DNA of 64,000 bases from Shewanella litoralis (GTDB taxonomy: Bacteria > Pseudomonadota > Gammaproteobacteria > Enterobacterales > Shewanellaceae). How positions within the stretch are numbered: the stretch's first letter is position 1; every line of letters begins with the position of its first letter. Position numbers and translations under genes: made by a program. Below the pieces are notes generated by a model. That model searched no databases and was not told where the DNA came from. It was given only the letters and a program-made list of their open reading frames with translations. Positions 54,267 to 63,005 of this stretch are shown one piece after another. The stretch is from positions 92,795 to 156,794 of the forward strand of contig NZ_WSRZ01000010.1 in assembly GCF_009828585.1 (NCBI RefSeq), read 5' to 3'.

Positions 54267-55384
54267 AGCGCCTCCAACGGTTGCGTTTTAGCTAAAGTCA
54301 CTTGCTGGCCAACCACAATTTTATGCAGGCCATCTGTCACAATCAGCTCATTAGCTTGTATGGCTCCTTTGATATAAGCCTGTTGCTCATTTGTGTAAAT
54401 AATCTCAACATCTCTGCGCTCAATTTGATAAAGCGGTTGTTCATCTTGTACCAACACATACACATTCCATAAACCACGGACGCCGTCGGTTAATGCCGAC
54501 ATTGGCACCCAATAGCCTGCGGTTAAACTGTCTTGTTGATACACAAGGTAAGCGATTTCGCCGTTAATCACTCTTGCTGAATCGGGTAATTGAATGCGCA
54601 GTTGCACCGTGCGGCTAATGGTGTTGACCTCAGCGCTGATTCCGGCAATTTTGGCGGTAAAAGTTTGCTTGCCAACACGCACGTCGACATTTTGCTGCGC
54701 AGTTAATTGCTGCGCGATGTCAACCGGCACACCAATATAGGCTACAGGCTGACTGTTACCGACTAAATTAAACACCGCACTGCCCAGGGCAATGACCTCA
54801 CCAAGATTATGATAACGTTGGCTAATGACACCATCAAATGGCGCGAGTAAGGTTGATTTTTCAAGCTTTAATTTGGCGGCACTCAAGCTAGCTTCAATGC
54901 GTTTTTGATTGGCTTGCAGGCTAATCACCTGTTGTTGGGTTTCATCGAGTTGCTGCGCCGACACATAGTTTTGCGTTTTGAGCTTTTCAGTACGCACCAG
55001 GGTGCTTTTGGCTAAATCAATATCTGCTTGAGTTTGTAATAAGCTTGCTTCTAGTTGTTGTTTTTCTGCAACCAATAAGTCGGTGTCTAATTGGGCTAAT
55101 ATCTGGCCTTTTGTGACCACATCACCGCTGTCTACCACAATATTATTGAGTTTACCCGCCAGCTCAAATCCTATACCTGTGGTGTTTGCGGAGCGGATGG
55201 TACCGGTATAGGTTTGCATTTGTTGGTAACGATCATTAAGCACTAAGCTTTGCGCCAATACCGACTGATACTCAACAGTTTGCGAATGCTCTTTAACCTC
55301 AGAGCCACAACCACTTAATAGCATTATGCTCAACCCTAATGCACAGTAGCGAAGATGTTGGGTGAATGACCTTACAGCAAACAT
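54263..55384 (-). CDS. RND membrane-fusion (periplasmic adaptor) lipoprotein
   Basis: The lipobox is IMLLSGC. The lipoyl halves (GIGFELAGKLNNIVVDSGDV, TKGQILAQLDTDLL and STLLAPFDGVISQRYHNLGE) flank a coiled-coil hairpin, followed by beta-barrel and membrane-proximal domains. The ATG at 55384 (MFAVRSFTQHLR) follows AAGGAATAATT and gives 373 residues. It is the first gene of the pump operon and faces the tetR gene across two operators. Confidence 0.92.
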   Translation of the reverse strand: MFAVRSFTQHLRYCALGLSIMLLSGCGSEVKEHSQTVEYQSVLAQSLVLNDRYQQMQTYTGTIRSANTTGIGFELAGKLNNIVVDSGDVVTKGQILAQLDTDLLVAEKQQLEASLLQTQADIDLAKSTLVRTEKLKTQNYVSAQQLDETQQQVISLQANQKRIEASLSAAKLKLEKSTLLAPFDGVISQRYHNLGEVIALGSAVFNLVGNSQPVAYIGVPVDIAQQLTAQQNVDVRVGKQTFTAKIAGISAEVNTISRTVQLRIQLPDSARVINGEIAYLVYQQDSLTAGYWVPMSALTDGVRGLWNVYVLVQDEQPLYQIERRDVEIIYTNEQQAYIKGAIQANELIVTDGLHKIVVGQQVTLAKTQPLEAL

Positions 55385-55490
55385 AATTATTCCTTTAAAG
55401 CGATATGTGGTTCGGCAATGACTCATCGCAACGCGATTGACGTATTCGTGGTCAGTACGGTGCTCGGTAAAATGTAGCTTAATTGTTAAC

Positions 55491-55506
55491 TAGACTCGGT
55501 AGTCTA
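55491..55506. promoter_or_regulatory. TetR-type operator 1 (TAGACT-N4-AGTCTA)
   Basis: TAGACT-CGGT-AGTCTA is a perfect 6-bp inverted repeat in the divergent gap between the efflux adaptor and tetR genes. A second copy lies 28 bp away centre to centre. The regulator at 55610 is the obvious ligand. Confidence 0.8.
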
Positions 55507-55518
55507 ATTTTATAAAAC

Positions 55519-55534
55519 TAGACTGTCCAGTCTA
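55519..55534. promoter_or_regulatory. TetR-type operator 2 (TAGACTG-N2-CAGTCTA)
   Basis: TAGACTG-TC-CAGTCTA is a 7-bp inverted repeat sharing the TAGACT half-site with operator 1. With both sites lying between the divergent starts, autoregulation and control of the pump are likely. Confidence 0.8.
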
Positions 55535-55609
55535 TTTTTGGTTATGATGATTTAATCGTACTGATACAACCCCTCAATTTTTATGCTCGTTTAAGCCTAT
55601 GGAAAACAC

Positions 55610-56260
55610 ATGACAAAAGAAACGTCAGCGACAAACAATGACGAACAAGTTAACTTGAGTCGCAGTGAACAAAAGCGTAATCAAGTGCTTGAGTCAGCAA
55701 TGGAGTTGTTTTGCCATAAAGGTTTTCCGTTAACCAGTATGGACGAGGTTGCCAAACATGCGGGCGTATCAAAGCAAACGGTATACTCGCACTTTGGTTC
55801 GAAAGATGATTTGTTCGTCGCCGCAATAGACTCTAAGTGTGTCGTACATCAACTCACTGACGATGCCTTAATTGATGCCACAGATCCCCAGCGGGTGATA
55901 TTGCTATTTGCCAAACAGTTTGGTGAATTGATAGTCAGTAAAGACACCATGACAGTATTTAAAACCTGCGTCGCACAAGCCGAGACTCACCCTGAAGTGT
56001 CCAAACTGTTTTACGATGCAGGGCCCAAACATATTTTGGGGTTAATTCGCGAATATTTAACCAAGGTTAACCAGCACGGCGAGTATTATTTCGCTAACCC
56101 CCACGACAGTGCGGTAAGGCTATGTTTAATGCTGTTTGGCGAGCTAAAATTACGTCTAGAATTGGCATTAGAGACAGACCACTTATTATTAACCAGACAA
56201 CAATACTTACAAGATACTGCAGAGATGTTCTTGCGGGCCCACAAGGTTATGACAAAATAA
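55610..56260 (+). CDS. TetR-family repressor of the divergent RND pump
   Basis: The N-terminal helix-turn-helix is clear: QVLESAMELFCHKGFPLTSM, DEVAKHAGVSKQTVYSHFGSKDDLF. The C-terminal ligand domain is of the AefR-like type (TMTVFKTCVAQAETHPEVSKLFY). At 216 residues the length is normal. Its promoter region shares two palindromes with the efflux operon, so it probably represses both until a pump substrate binds. Confidence 0.9.
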   Translation: MTKETSATNNDEQVNLSRSEQKRNQVLESAMELFCHKGFPLTSMDEVAKHAGVSKQTVYSHFGSKDDLFVAAIDSKCVVHQLTDDALIDATDPQRVILLFAKQFGELIVSKDTMTVFKTCVAQAETHPEVSKLFYDAGPKHILGLIREYLTKVNQHGEYYFANPHDSAVRLCLMLFGELKLRLELALETDHLLLTRQQYLQDTAEMFLRAHKVMTK

Positions 56261-56338
56261 TGCATAGGTTTTGAACTGAAGTGATGTTAATTCAGTATTA
56301 AGTAAGATTAGCCATTTTTTGAAAGGATGCACATCGTT

Positions 56339-57256
56339 ATGACATCTTATAAAGCTTTTATCGTTAAGCCCAATGCTCTGAGCTTAATGATTAAATCGTT
56401 ATTGTTAGTTCCTGGTTTATTACTCAGCCAACAGGCCTTAGCCGCGCCAGACCGTTCACCATTTTCATTAACGGTTGCGCGTACGTCCGCAGCCACTGCC
56501 GATGTTGGGGCTAATGAGCTTCAGCGTGACGCCTGGAAAACCAGTTTTTCAGCCTCAATGCCATTAAATCGTCAATGGTCATTGGGGGCTAATGTCGGTT
56601 ACGACAACCTCGATTACGATTGGCGCATTAATCAGGCCACGCCATTACGCTCTAACGAGCAAGACTGGTCAACGGTTCATCAATACAGCGCAGGGTTATC
56701 ACTCACATATCGTCTAGATAATCACTGGATGTTTTTAGTGGCACCGCAATTAAAATATGCTTATGCCGATACAGCCTCATCATCTAATGCCCAAAGTTAT
56801 GGGGTTGTTGCATCGAGTATGTACCGTTTTGAGTCAGGTAATATGTTGGGTTTTGGTGTGGCATATTTAAATGATATTTCCGAAGTGCGCACCGTGCCTT
56901 ATTTAGCTGTACGTTGGCAAATCAACGACAAGTTAGTGCTAGCTAACCCGTTTCAAGCAGGTTTTAGTGGCCCAGCAGGCCTAGAGCTAAGCTATCAGTA
57001 TCGCCCCGATATTGATTTTGGCATTGGTAGTTCAAAACGCACAGAGCGCTTTTTAGTCGCAGATGACGATCAAACCATCGAGATCGATGAATGGGTTGGT
57101 TTTGTCCGCGCAGGCTGGAAAGCCACCGACAATGTGAGTGTAAACGCCTATGCCGGTTACTACTTTGGCGGCGAAATGGAACTGAGCGAGCCAAAAGTAA
57201 CCGAAGACATTGAAGATCAAGCCGCATTCGGCTTGGTGTTTAAGTTAACGTTTTAA
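56339..57256 (+). CDS. Outer-membrane beta-barrel protein, DUF6268-like
   Basis: A signal peptide (LLVPGLLLSQQALAA) leads to a 280-residue beta-strand-rich protein with alternating aromatic residues and a final FGLVFKLTF, which ends in phenylalanine as expected for Bam substrates. The layout (WSLGANVGYDNLDYDW, YLAVRWQINDKLVL, GLELSYQYRPDIDFGIGS) resembles DUF6268 proteins. The ATG at 56339 is preferred because AAAGG directly touches the earlier ATG at 56327. Function is unknown. Confidence 0.7.
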   Translation: MTSYKAFIVKPNALSLMIKSLLLVPGLLLSQQALAAPDRSPFSLTVARTSAATADVGANELQRDAWKTSFSASMPLNRQWSLGANVGYDNLDYDWRINQATPLRSNEQDWSTVHQYSAGLSLTYRLDNHWMFLVAPQLKYAYADTASSSNAQSYGVVASSMYRFESGNMLGFGVAYLNDISEVRTVPYLAVRWQINDKLVLANPFQAGFSGPAGLELSYQYRPDIDFGIGSSKRTERFLVADDDQTIEIDEWVGFVRAGWKATDNVSVNAYAGYYFGGEMELSEPKVTEDIEDQAAFGLVFKLTF

Positions 57257-57295
57257 GCTGATAGATTGATAGATAAATAGTTAGTTTTAAAGCAA

Positions 57296-57325
57296 AAAAA
57301 TGCCGCTGATATCAGCGGCATTTTT
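57296..57325. terminator. Bidirectional terminator, 30-bp palindrome
   Basis: AAAAATGCCGCTGAT and its complement form a perfect palindrome with T tracts on both strands, between the convergent barrel-protein and flgP genes. Confidence 0.9.
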
Positions 57326-57340
57326 CATGGGATCATTTGC

Positions 57341-57790
57341 TTAAAAGTAAGTGACTTCTTTAACTCGTTTGGGGCGATTCTGTTGTTCGTACAATTGCCA
57401 TACTTGCTTAAAGTCTAACGCTAACTCGGTGACATAAAACTCACCAGAAGGGTAGGTCTTAACCACTTTAGCACCGCGAATAATGCCACTGACGCTGGAT
57501 TTAATATTGTCGTCAGTTAATAACCACTCACTGACATCGCTGTTAGCTGAAATCTTTTGACCATAAACCTGTTCAGCGAGTTCACGGTAGGCGGCAATCT
57601 TCGACGCTTGCATTGCCATTAAAATACGGTGAGACGCTTCAGGGCTAGGTTGCGTCGCCAGTGGCGCATAACCTACCGCTGTTAACGTAGGGAACGAAGA
57701 GGGAGCTTCGGTTTCCCACTGCACATACTTATCTTTATTGACGCAGCCGCCGAGTAGTACCAACATCATAACCAACATCAGTGACTTCAT
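57341..57790 (-). CDS. flgP: Flagellar outer-membrane lipoprotein FlgP
   Basis: The lipobox is LVLLGGC, followed by an LPP20-like domain: LMAMQASKIAAYRELAEQVYG, VSGIIRGAKVVKTYP and EFYVTELALDF. FlgP with FlgO and FlgT forms the H-ring and outer-membrane disk around the flagellar basal body in vibrios and relatives. The 149-residue length is typical. Its start overlaps the end of flgO by ATGA. Confidence 0.9.
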   Translation of the reverse strand: MKSLMLVMMLVLLGGCVNKDKYVQWETEAPSSFPTLTAVGYAPLATQPSPEASHRILMAMQASKIAAYRELAEQVYGQKISANSDVSEWLLTDDNIKSSVSGIIRGAKVVKTYPSGEFYVTELALDFKQVWQLYEQQNRPKRVKEVTYF

Positions 57791-58497
57791 AGCTTTTCTC
57801 CCAATACGGTATAACGGCTATCGCCTTTTTTCTCATGACGGTACAGTAAACCATTACGAGATTCGATTAATTCAGATTCTTGTAAATAACCAGACAAACT
57901 CGATGCGGCAACAAAAGATTGCACAGCCGATAAAACGCGGTTGTTGGTGACGTTTACAACGCGGCCATTAAACACAATGCCCTCAGGGGTCATGGTCATG
58001 GTTGACACTAACACGTGCGACACAGGTAAACCTGATGGTAATAATTGCCAATCACGGCTTAACATAAACTCGCCTTGCTCAGTTGCACGCAAGCTGGTGG
58101 CGACATTCATATCCACTAAATTAAATTCGTGCGCATGAAACGCGGCTAACAAACCTTGTTGTAATTGTAAGGCCAGCTCATTGGTGGCATTTAAATTATT
58201 AGCTAAAACAGGTGTCGTGATTAATAACGGCTGATCGGGGCGCAGCGCATCATTTTGCACAACCAATTCATTAACCAGCTTTTCGGCCCATACATTAATT
58301 TGGCCTTTTGGCGCAAAGCCGGCATCTTGAATGTCGTACGCTAATTGCTTGTGAGAAACGTTATACTCATCTTTAACTTTGACGTATTTGCCATCATTAT
58401 TAAACGCTAAATTATTCGCCGGGTTAGGCGTTTGGCTACACGCTGCGACAGACAGCAACGCAAGTACAGCAACTGGGGTGATAAGCCTGTTAATCAT
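57787..58497 (-). CDS. flgO: Flagellar outer-membrane lipoprotein FlgO
   Basis: The lipobox is LLSVAAC. The domain contains AEKLVNELVVQNDALRPDQ, LLITTPVLANNLNATNELAL and GLPVSHVLVSTMTMTPEGI, as in the FlgO family. The ATG at 58497 follows AAAGGAATCATC and gives 236 residues; eighteen codons upstream are rejected. With flgP it forms a two-gene operon divergent from flgT. Confidence 0.9.
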   Translation of the reverse strand: MINRLITPVAVLALLSVAACSQTPNPANNLAFNNDGKYVKVKDEYNVSHKQLAYDIQDAGFAPKGQINVWAEKLVNELVVQNDALRPDQPLLITTPVLANNLNATNELALQLQQGLLAAFHAHEFNLVDMNVATSLRATEQGEFMLSRDWQLLPSGLPVSHVLVSTMTMTPEGIVFNGRVVNVTNNRVLSAVQSFVAASSLSGYLQESELIESRNGLLYRHEKKGDSRYTVLGEKL

Positions 58498-58801
58498 GAT
58501 GATTCCTTTAAAAATGTCGCCGACGCGATATGTTGCATTAATGGCACTCAATCAAAACATGCAAGATTGATGCTTAAGCCATTATTGACTGCGACATAGC
58601 CGTCAATGAACGCTAAATCTGTATCGGCAAATAGCGTAAAAGCTTTACTAGATTTAATCCTTAAAGGCTTCAATGCACATAAATATGTTAGTGGCGCGAT
58701 TTTTGCTTAATTTATACTAATTAAACACTATCGCGTTAGTCGTAATATTTTATGTGCCTTAAATAGGCAAAACTGACGATTTTTTGACATTAGGACATCG
58801 T

Positions 58802-60007
58802 ATGCCGACGCAAACAAGCCTTATTAAACAAGCAACCAATCATAAAGCATTCGCGCTTGCACTGATGTTATTGTTGAGCTTATTTCAGGTTAACGCGGCA
58901 TTTGCAGAACAAGTCGAGGTCACTGGCAGAGCAAAAATCGTCAATGGCGATATCGATAAAGCCCGCGAAGATGCCATCAGTCAGGCATTAAATTATGCGA
59001 GCTTAAAGGCTGGGGTTAATTTTTCCAGTGAGCAATCAATCGATCAGGGGCGATTAACCCAGGATACGTTTCAAATTCAGCGTATGGGTTCGGCTAATAA
59101 TGTTGAGTTGATGAGCGAAATGATCAGCCAAAATACCATTACAGTGGTTTTGCAATTAGAACTCACTGAACCAGAACCTAACGCACAATGCAAAAGCCAA
59201 TCATTAAAAGCCGCGATTATGTTGCCGCAATCTTATCTTCAAGAACGCGCGCAGCTTAGATACGGGCAACTGGCCAATTTTGAACAACAGATAACCGAAA
59301 AACTCGGTAAGATGATCAATGCTCAGTCTCGCTATAGCTTTGCTCGTGTTCACGCCAATGAAAAAATTGATAACACTAACCAATTGGTTAATTTTAGAGG
59401 TTACCGCATTCCGACATGGCTAGGCGAAATCACCGAAAGTCAGTACATACTACAACCCGATATTATTGATATTTCAACCGAGCCTGCCGAACGTGGCTTT
59501 TTAGGTTTCAGTGAAGAATACCCACTAAGACAATTCATGATAAAACTCACTCTTTATCATGGTATTAGCGGCGAAGTGGTGTGGACAGAAACTTTTGCCA
59601 CATCGGCACCCTGGGAATTTGAAAAACAAGAAGTGGTGTCACCGGCTAATCAACGTTTTTGGCGCTCATCCTACGGCCAGTCTATTATTGAAATCTTTCA
59701 ACAAAGCATACTGACGTTAGATAACCAATTAAATTGCAGGCCACTATTAGGCCAAATTGTTGCCAGACAAGGTGATAGAGTTATCATCAATTTAGGCCGC
59801 AAAAATGGTGTAAAAATGGGTGATAAGTTTCAGATAGTATTGCAAAAAAATATCCCAGATCGCTTAAACACCATGCGCCCCATCGCCAGCAAAAGCCGAG
59901 CGAGTGTGGTAATCGAGCAAGTCAGCGAAGACAGTGCCACAGCCATATTTGACGGCATCGATGCAGCAGACAATATCCAAGTAAATGATATCGCGATTAA
60001 AAACTGA
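58802..60007 (+). CDS. flgT: Flagellar assembly protein FlgT
   Basis: A signal peptide (LLLSLFQVNAAFA) is followed by the FlgT N-domain (VEVTGRAKIVNGDIDKARED, AISQALNYASLKAGV), a middle domain and a C-terminal domain (GQIVARQGDRVIINLGRKNG, VKMGDKFQIVLQK). FlgT builds the H-ring and helps recruit stator units. The ATG at 58802 follows AGGACATCGT; a TTG six codons upstream is rejected. Length is 401 residues. It is divergent from flgO-flgP. Confidence 0.92.
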   Translation: MPTQTSLIKQATNHKAFALALMLLLSLFQVNAAFAEQVEVTGRAKIVNGDIDKAREDAISQALNYASLKAGVNFSSEQSIDQGRLTQDTFQIQRMGSANNVELMSEMISQNTITVVLQLELTEPEPNAQCKSQSLKAAIMLPQSYLQERAQLRYGQLANFEQQITEKLGKMINAQSRYSFARVHANEKIDNTNQLVNFRGYRIPTWLGEITESQYILQPDIIDISTEPAERGFLGFSEEYPLRQFMIKLTLYHGISGEVVWTETFATSAPWEFEKQEVVSPANQRFWRSSYGQSIIEIFQQSILTLDNQLNCRPLLGQIVARQGDRVIINLGRKNGVKMGDKFQIVLQKNIPDRLNTMRPIASKSRASVVIEQVSEDSATAIFDGIDAADNIQVNDIAIKN

Positions 60008-60105
60008 TCATCATGACCGTCATGCATAAGAGTAAGGTTAAGAGTTAAAGTTAAGAAACTAGGCCAAGAAACCAGGTTAAGAAATAAGCAGTTAAATTTA
60101 AAGGG

Positions 60106-60133
60106 TTTAAATCAATTATAAACTCAGTATAAT
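60106..60133 (+). promoter_or_regulatory. Promoter of tRNA-Arg
   Basis: TTTAAA (60106-60111), a 16-base spacer and a perfect -10 TATAAT (60128-60133) end 8 bases before the mature tRNA, so the 5' leader would be very short. Confidence 0.55.
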
Positions 60134-60141
60134 CACTGGGT

Positions 60142-60217
60142 CTCTCTATAGCTCAACAGGATAGAGCAGCCGCCTCCTAAGCGGCCGATCGGGGTTCGAG
60201 TCCCTGTGGGGAGACCA
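60142..60217 (+). tRNA. tRNA-Arg (anticodon CCT)
   Basis: The 76 bases fold as a tRNA: acceptor CTCTCTA with TGGGGAG, D stem GCTC/GAGC, anticodon stem GCCGC/GCGGC with loop CTCCTAA (anticodon CCT), T stem CGGGG/CCCTG with loop TTCGAGT, discriminator A and encoded CCA. It reads AGG arginine codons. It marks the left border of an island-like region; tRNA 3' ends are common integrase targets. Confidence 0.93.
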
Positions 60218-60427
60218 TAACACCTCTTTTTATCTTAAAAATCAATAACTTAATAAAATCGTAAAAAGTTGTGCCGCCTATGTGCCGCCTCTGGAAACCA
60301 CTTTTTTGGAATTTTTTTTTAAGCATTCTTCAAAACTCCGCTTTTTAATAGTTTGAACTCAATCATGGACATTTAAACGTATTTCCAATAGTTTTCTATT
60401 AAAGCTAAAACATGGAAGTATTGTGTA
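60218..60427. other. Putative att-proximal region with 11-bp tandem direct repeat
   Basis: Just past the tRNA lies an AT-rich stretch holding TGTGCCGCCTA and TGTGCCGCCTC in tandem (60270-60291). Such short direct repeats close to a tRNA attachment site resemble arm-type binding sites of tyrosine integrases. No gene is seen before 60428. Confidence 0.45.
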
Positions 60428-61312
60428 ATGAACCTCAAGAAAGAGTCTAACCTACAAACTAAACCTCAAAAGTCAGAAGTCGGTAATCAGCTAGATGAAC
60501 TTCTATCTGCAATGCCAGAAGCATTGAAAACGCAGTTGGTTAACATGTTGGATTCCCCTGAATATGCTAATCAAAATCAGAAAGCCGATTTTTTAGCCAG
60601 CTTGCAGTCATTCGACATGCTCACTCAAAAAGATTCAGCCGTTAGACCTTTGCTTCCAGAAGGCACTAATGAAGAGTCTTTAGCCAAAGCGCTTTCGAAA
60701 GTTGATGACAGTCAGTCAATACTTGAGACTGAACAGCTTGAAGGTGCAGAGATATTTACATCATTATTTGAGTCAATAGCCGCAGAGCCATGTGATGATA
60801 TTAATGAGATCAGACGGTTTGCCAATGCTGCCAACTTACATGAAGCATTTGGTGAAGAAGAAGGTAGTGAAGCTCTCACATTTCTAAATGCGATCCCAGA
60901 AGACAGTGCTGAACTTATTCACGGTGCTATAGCTTGTCAGATAGCTGGTATGCCTAAGCAAGCCAATTTATTGTTTGAAATATTTGCTAAACGTCAATTT
61001 GTTGATGCTAATAAAGGGTATCAGTCGCTTCAAACGGAGGTCACTAAACATAAAGGGGCGATTGAAGTTGCTAGTCAAAACTCAAAGAAAGGACAGCAGA
61101 CTAGGCATATGAAGAATAATTTGAGACGCGAGTTTGCGTTGAACTTGTATCGCACCAAACCTTATAAAAACCCCAAACAGGCTACTGAAAAGTACTTTCC
61201 AAAGATCAATCAGTATGCAAACGAGATTGGGCATCAATTTACTAGTGAATACCAAGGGTTTCAAACAGTTTATAGATGGTTTTTGAGTGAAAATCGTAAA
61301 CAATCTGTATAG
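60428..61312 (+). CDS. Unknown cargo protein of the tRNA-Arg island, 294 aa
   Basis: No family is recognised. The protein is largely helical and acidic in its first 200 residues (LDELLSAMPEALKTQLVNML, AEIFTSLFESIAAEP, AELIHGAIACQIAGMPKQAN). It ends with a basic segment (NNLRREFALNLYRTKPYKNP) and QFTSEYQGFQTVYRWFLSE. No signal peptide or membrane helix is present. It has its own spacing from neighbours (230 bases to the next gene) and lies first after the tRNA, a common site for defence or accessory cargo. A role cannot be assigned. Confidence 0.7.
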   Translation: MNLKKESNLQTKPQKSEVGNQLDELLSAMPEALKTQLVNMLDSPEYANQNQKADFLASLQSFDMLTQKDSAVRPLLPEGTNEESLAKALSKVDDSQSILETEQLEGAEIFTSLFESIAAEPCDDINEIRRFANAANLHEAFGEEEGSEALTFLNAIPEDSAELIHGAIACQIAGMPKQANLLFEIFAKRQFVDANKGYQSLQTEVTKHKGAIEVASQNSKKGQQTRHMKNNLRREFALNLYRTKPYKNPKQATEKYFPKINQYANEIGHQFTSEYQGFQTVYRWFLSENRKQSV

Positions 61313-61543
61313 TGATTAATTGCTTTCATCAGTATTTTAACTTGCTTCAGATCGAACATTATTGTAACTTCTGTTCTAGGCGCCAGCCTCACTTACATGC
61401 GAGTGAAAAAAGGCACTAAAAACGAAAGTTTAAATACAATCTGCTTACACCTTTATACTTAAATTGACTTGGTTGAGAAGCCTCGCCTTAATCGCATGTG
61501 GTAATGCTTAAATGCAACTCGCACTCAACCGCGGAGTTAATTT

Positions 61544-62704
61544 ATGAACATGCTTTCATCTTACGTTTTCAACGTATCTTCACAAATAAAAAATATACCT
61601 AACAGCACTGTATCAAGAGCTCAGATATTCGAGTTAATAGCTGCATTTCTAGGTGAAAAATCTCATGCGGCATTGAAGACTACCTCACTAAATAAATCGA
61701 TAGAGCTTGCAAGACATGACATGCAAGCGGCATTTATTAGATGCCAAGAAAGAGCAATCTCTTTTAATCAGACTACAAAGGTTGCTCAACAACTAAGCAA
61801 ATTGATAAGTGATCAACTAGCCCCTTTGTTAGAAAAATCTTCGGTATTAATTAACCAGCAGGCTCTCTATTATTTAACTCGTTCTGGTAGTGAATGGATT
61901 AATGTAGACGATGATTATGACGAGGATGACTTAGAAGAAGACATTTTACAGACGCTAGAGTCATTCCCTTATAAGGGTTTTGATGTTGATGTACAAACTT
62001 TATATATTTCATTGCAGCAAGCTTCTAAAGGTGGTGATAAAGAATCAAAATTGTTAGAGTTTTTATGGATTTTAGATGATTTGTATGGTGTTCCTTATGA
62101 TGAAACAGGGAAAGATTGGTACGAAAATAGCCTGAATGGAAAAGCTTTGGATAATCAGCAGCAACAACTAGCTGATAAATATTGTAAAATGATAACAAAA
62201 CATCAGGTATTAGAGTCCTTTGTCACTAACACTCAACTATCAGACTTAGCTACACCTAATATTAATCAAATCATTGAATCTAAAGATTTTAGTTTAATTG
62301 ATTCTATTTGCTACCATATCCCAATTGATAGGATGCTAGATAAACTAGAACCATACTGGGATTTAAGACATGACTTTTCTAATCAATGGTTAAAGTTATC
62401 TGCACTTCAAGACCCTAATAGGGAATTAATATCTCATCTTATTGAAAGAAACGAAAACCTAATAGAACAACATTCTTGGGCTAGGTTTGCCAACATCAAC
62501 GGGATAGATGTAACTCAGGATGACCACTACGCCATAGATACAAATACTGGTGAAATATGGGATGCTGACCATGACGCACCAATTGAGATATGTGGATTTG
62601 ATGGTGTAAAACTTCAAGTATTACCTCATGAGCTAGAATCAACAGTTCAAACTAGAACCCAAATAATGCTTGAACTGAGTAAAAAAATTCAAAAACTTAT
62701 CTAA
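61544..62704 (+). CDS. Unknown cargo protein of the tRNA-Arg island, 386 aa
   Basis: No family is recognised. The N-terminal 50 residues (STVSRAQIFELIAAFLGEKS, HAALKTT) resemble a short helical module found at the start of several plasmid and island proteins. A strongly acidic stretch follows (NVDDDYDEDDLEEDI), then helical sequence to the end. GGAG lies 9 bases before the ATG. It is soluble and likely cytoplasmic. It ends at a strong terminator, separate from the AlpA-led operon. Confidence 0.7.
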   Translation: MNMLSSYVFNVSSQIKNIPNSTVSRAQIFELIAAFLGEKSHAALKTTSLNKSIELARHDMQAAFIRCQERAISFNQTTKVAQQLSKLISDQLAPLLEKSSVLINQQALYYLTRSGSEWINVDDDYDEDDLEEDILQTLESFPYKGFDVDVQTLYISLQQASKGGDKESKLLEFLWILDDLYGVPYDETGKDWYENSLNGKALDNQQQQLADKYCKMITKHQVLESFVTNTQLSDLATPNINQIIESKDFSLIDSICYHIPIDRMLDKLEPYWDLRHDFSNQWLKLSALQDPNRELISHLIERNENLIEQHSWARFANINGIDVTQDDHYAIDTNTGEIWDADHDAPIEICGFDGVKLQVLPHELESTVQTRTQIMLELSKKIQKLI

Positions 62705-62708
62705 ATAC

Positions 62709-62742
62709 AAAAGGTGTTTCTCACCCTGAGAAACACCTTTTT
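62709..62742 (+). terminator. Terminator of the 386-residue gene
   Basis: AAAAGGTGTTTCTC and GAGAAACACCTTTT form a 14-bp stem with a 5-base loop and a final T run, starting 5 bases past the stop. Confidence 0.9.
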
Positions 62743-62819
62743 GACCCTCACAAGCGCATACTTCAAAAACTTCCGATCATATTCTTCACTTCGACATACA
62801 CAATCTAATCGGAGTTAAT

Positions 62820-63005
62820 ATGAATACACTACTCACCCCTGCTGAAGTGGCGAGACATTTAGGCATTACAATAGGCACTCTTTCTGTGTGGCGTTGTACT
62901 GGCCGCTATCCCCTCAATTTTATCAAAGTTGGTCGTCGTGTGATGTACCGCCAAAGCGATGTTGAAAACTTCGTTAACGGGAGGGTATATGAACACACTG
63001 TATAG
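62820..63005 (+). CDS. AlpA-like helix-turn-helix regulator/excisionase
   Basis: The 61-residue protein is a compact MerR/AlpA-type helix-turn-helix: LLTPAEVARHLGITIGTLSVW, RYPLNFIKVGRRVMYRQSDV. Such proteins activate or excise P4-like prophages and genomic islands. It is the first gene of an overlapping run (62820-63948), consistent with a satellite-type core operon. Confidence 0.85.
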   Translation: MNTLLTPAEVARHLGITIGTLSVWRCTGRYPLNFIKVGRRVMYRQSDVENFVNGRVYEHTV

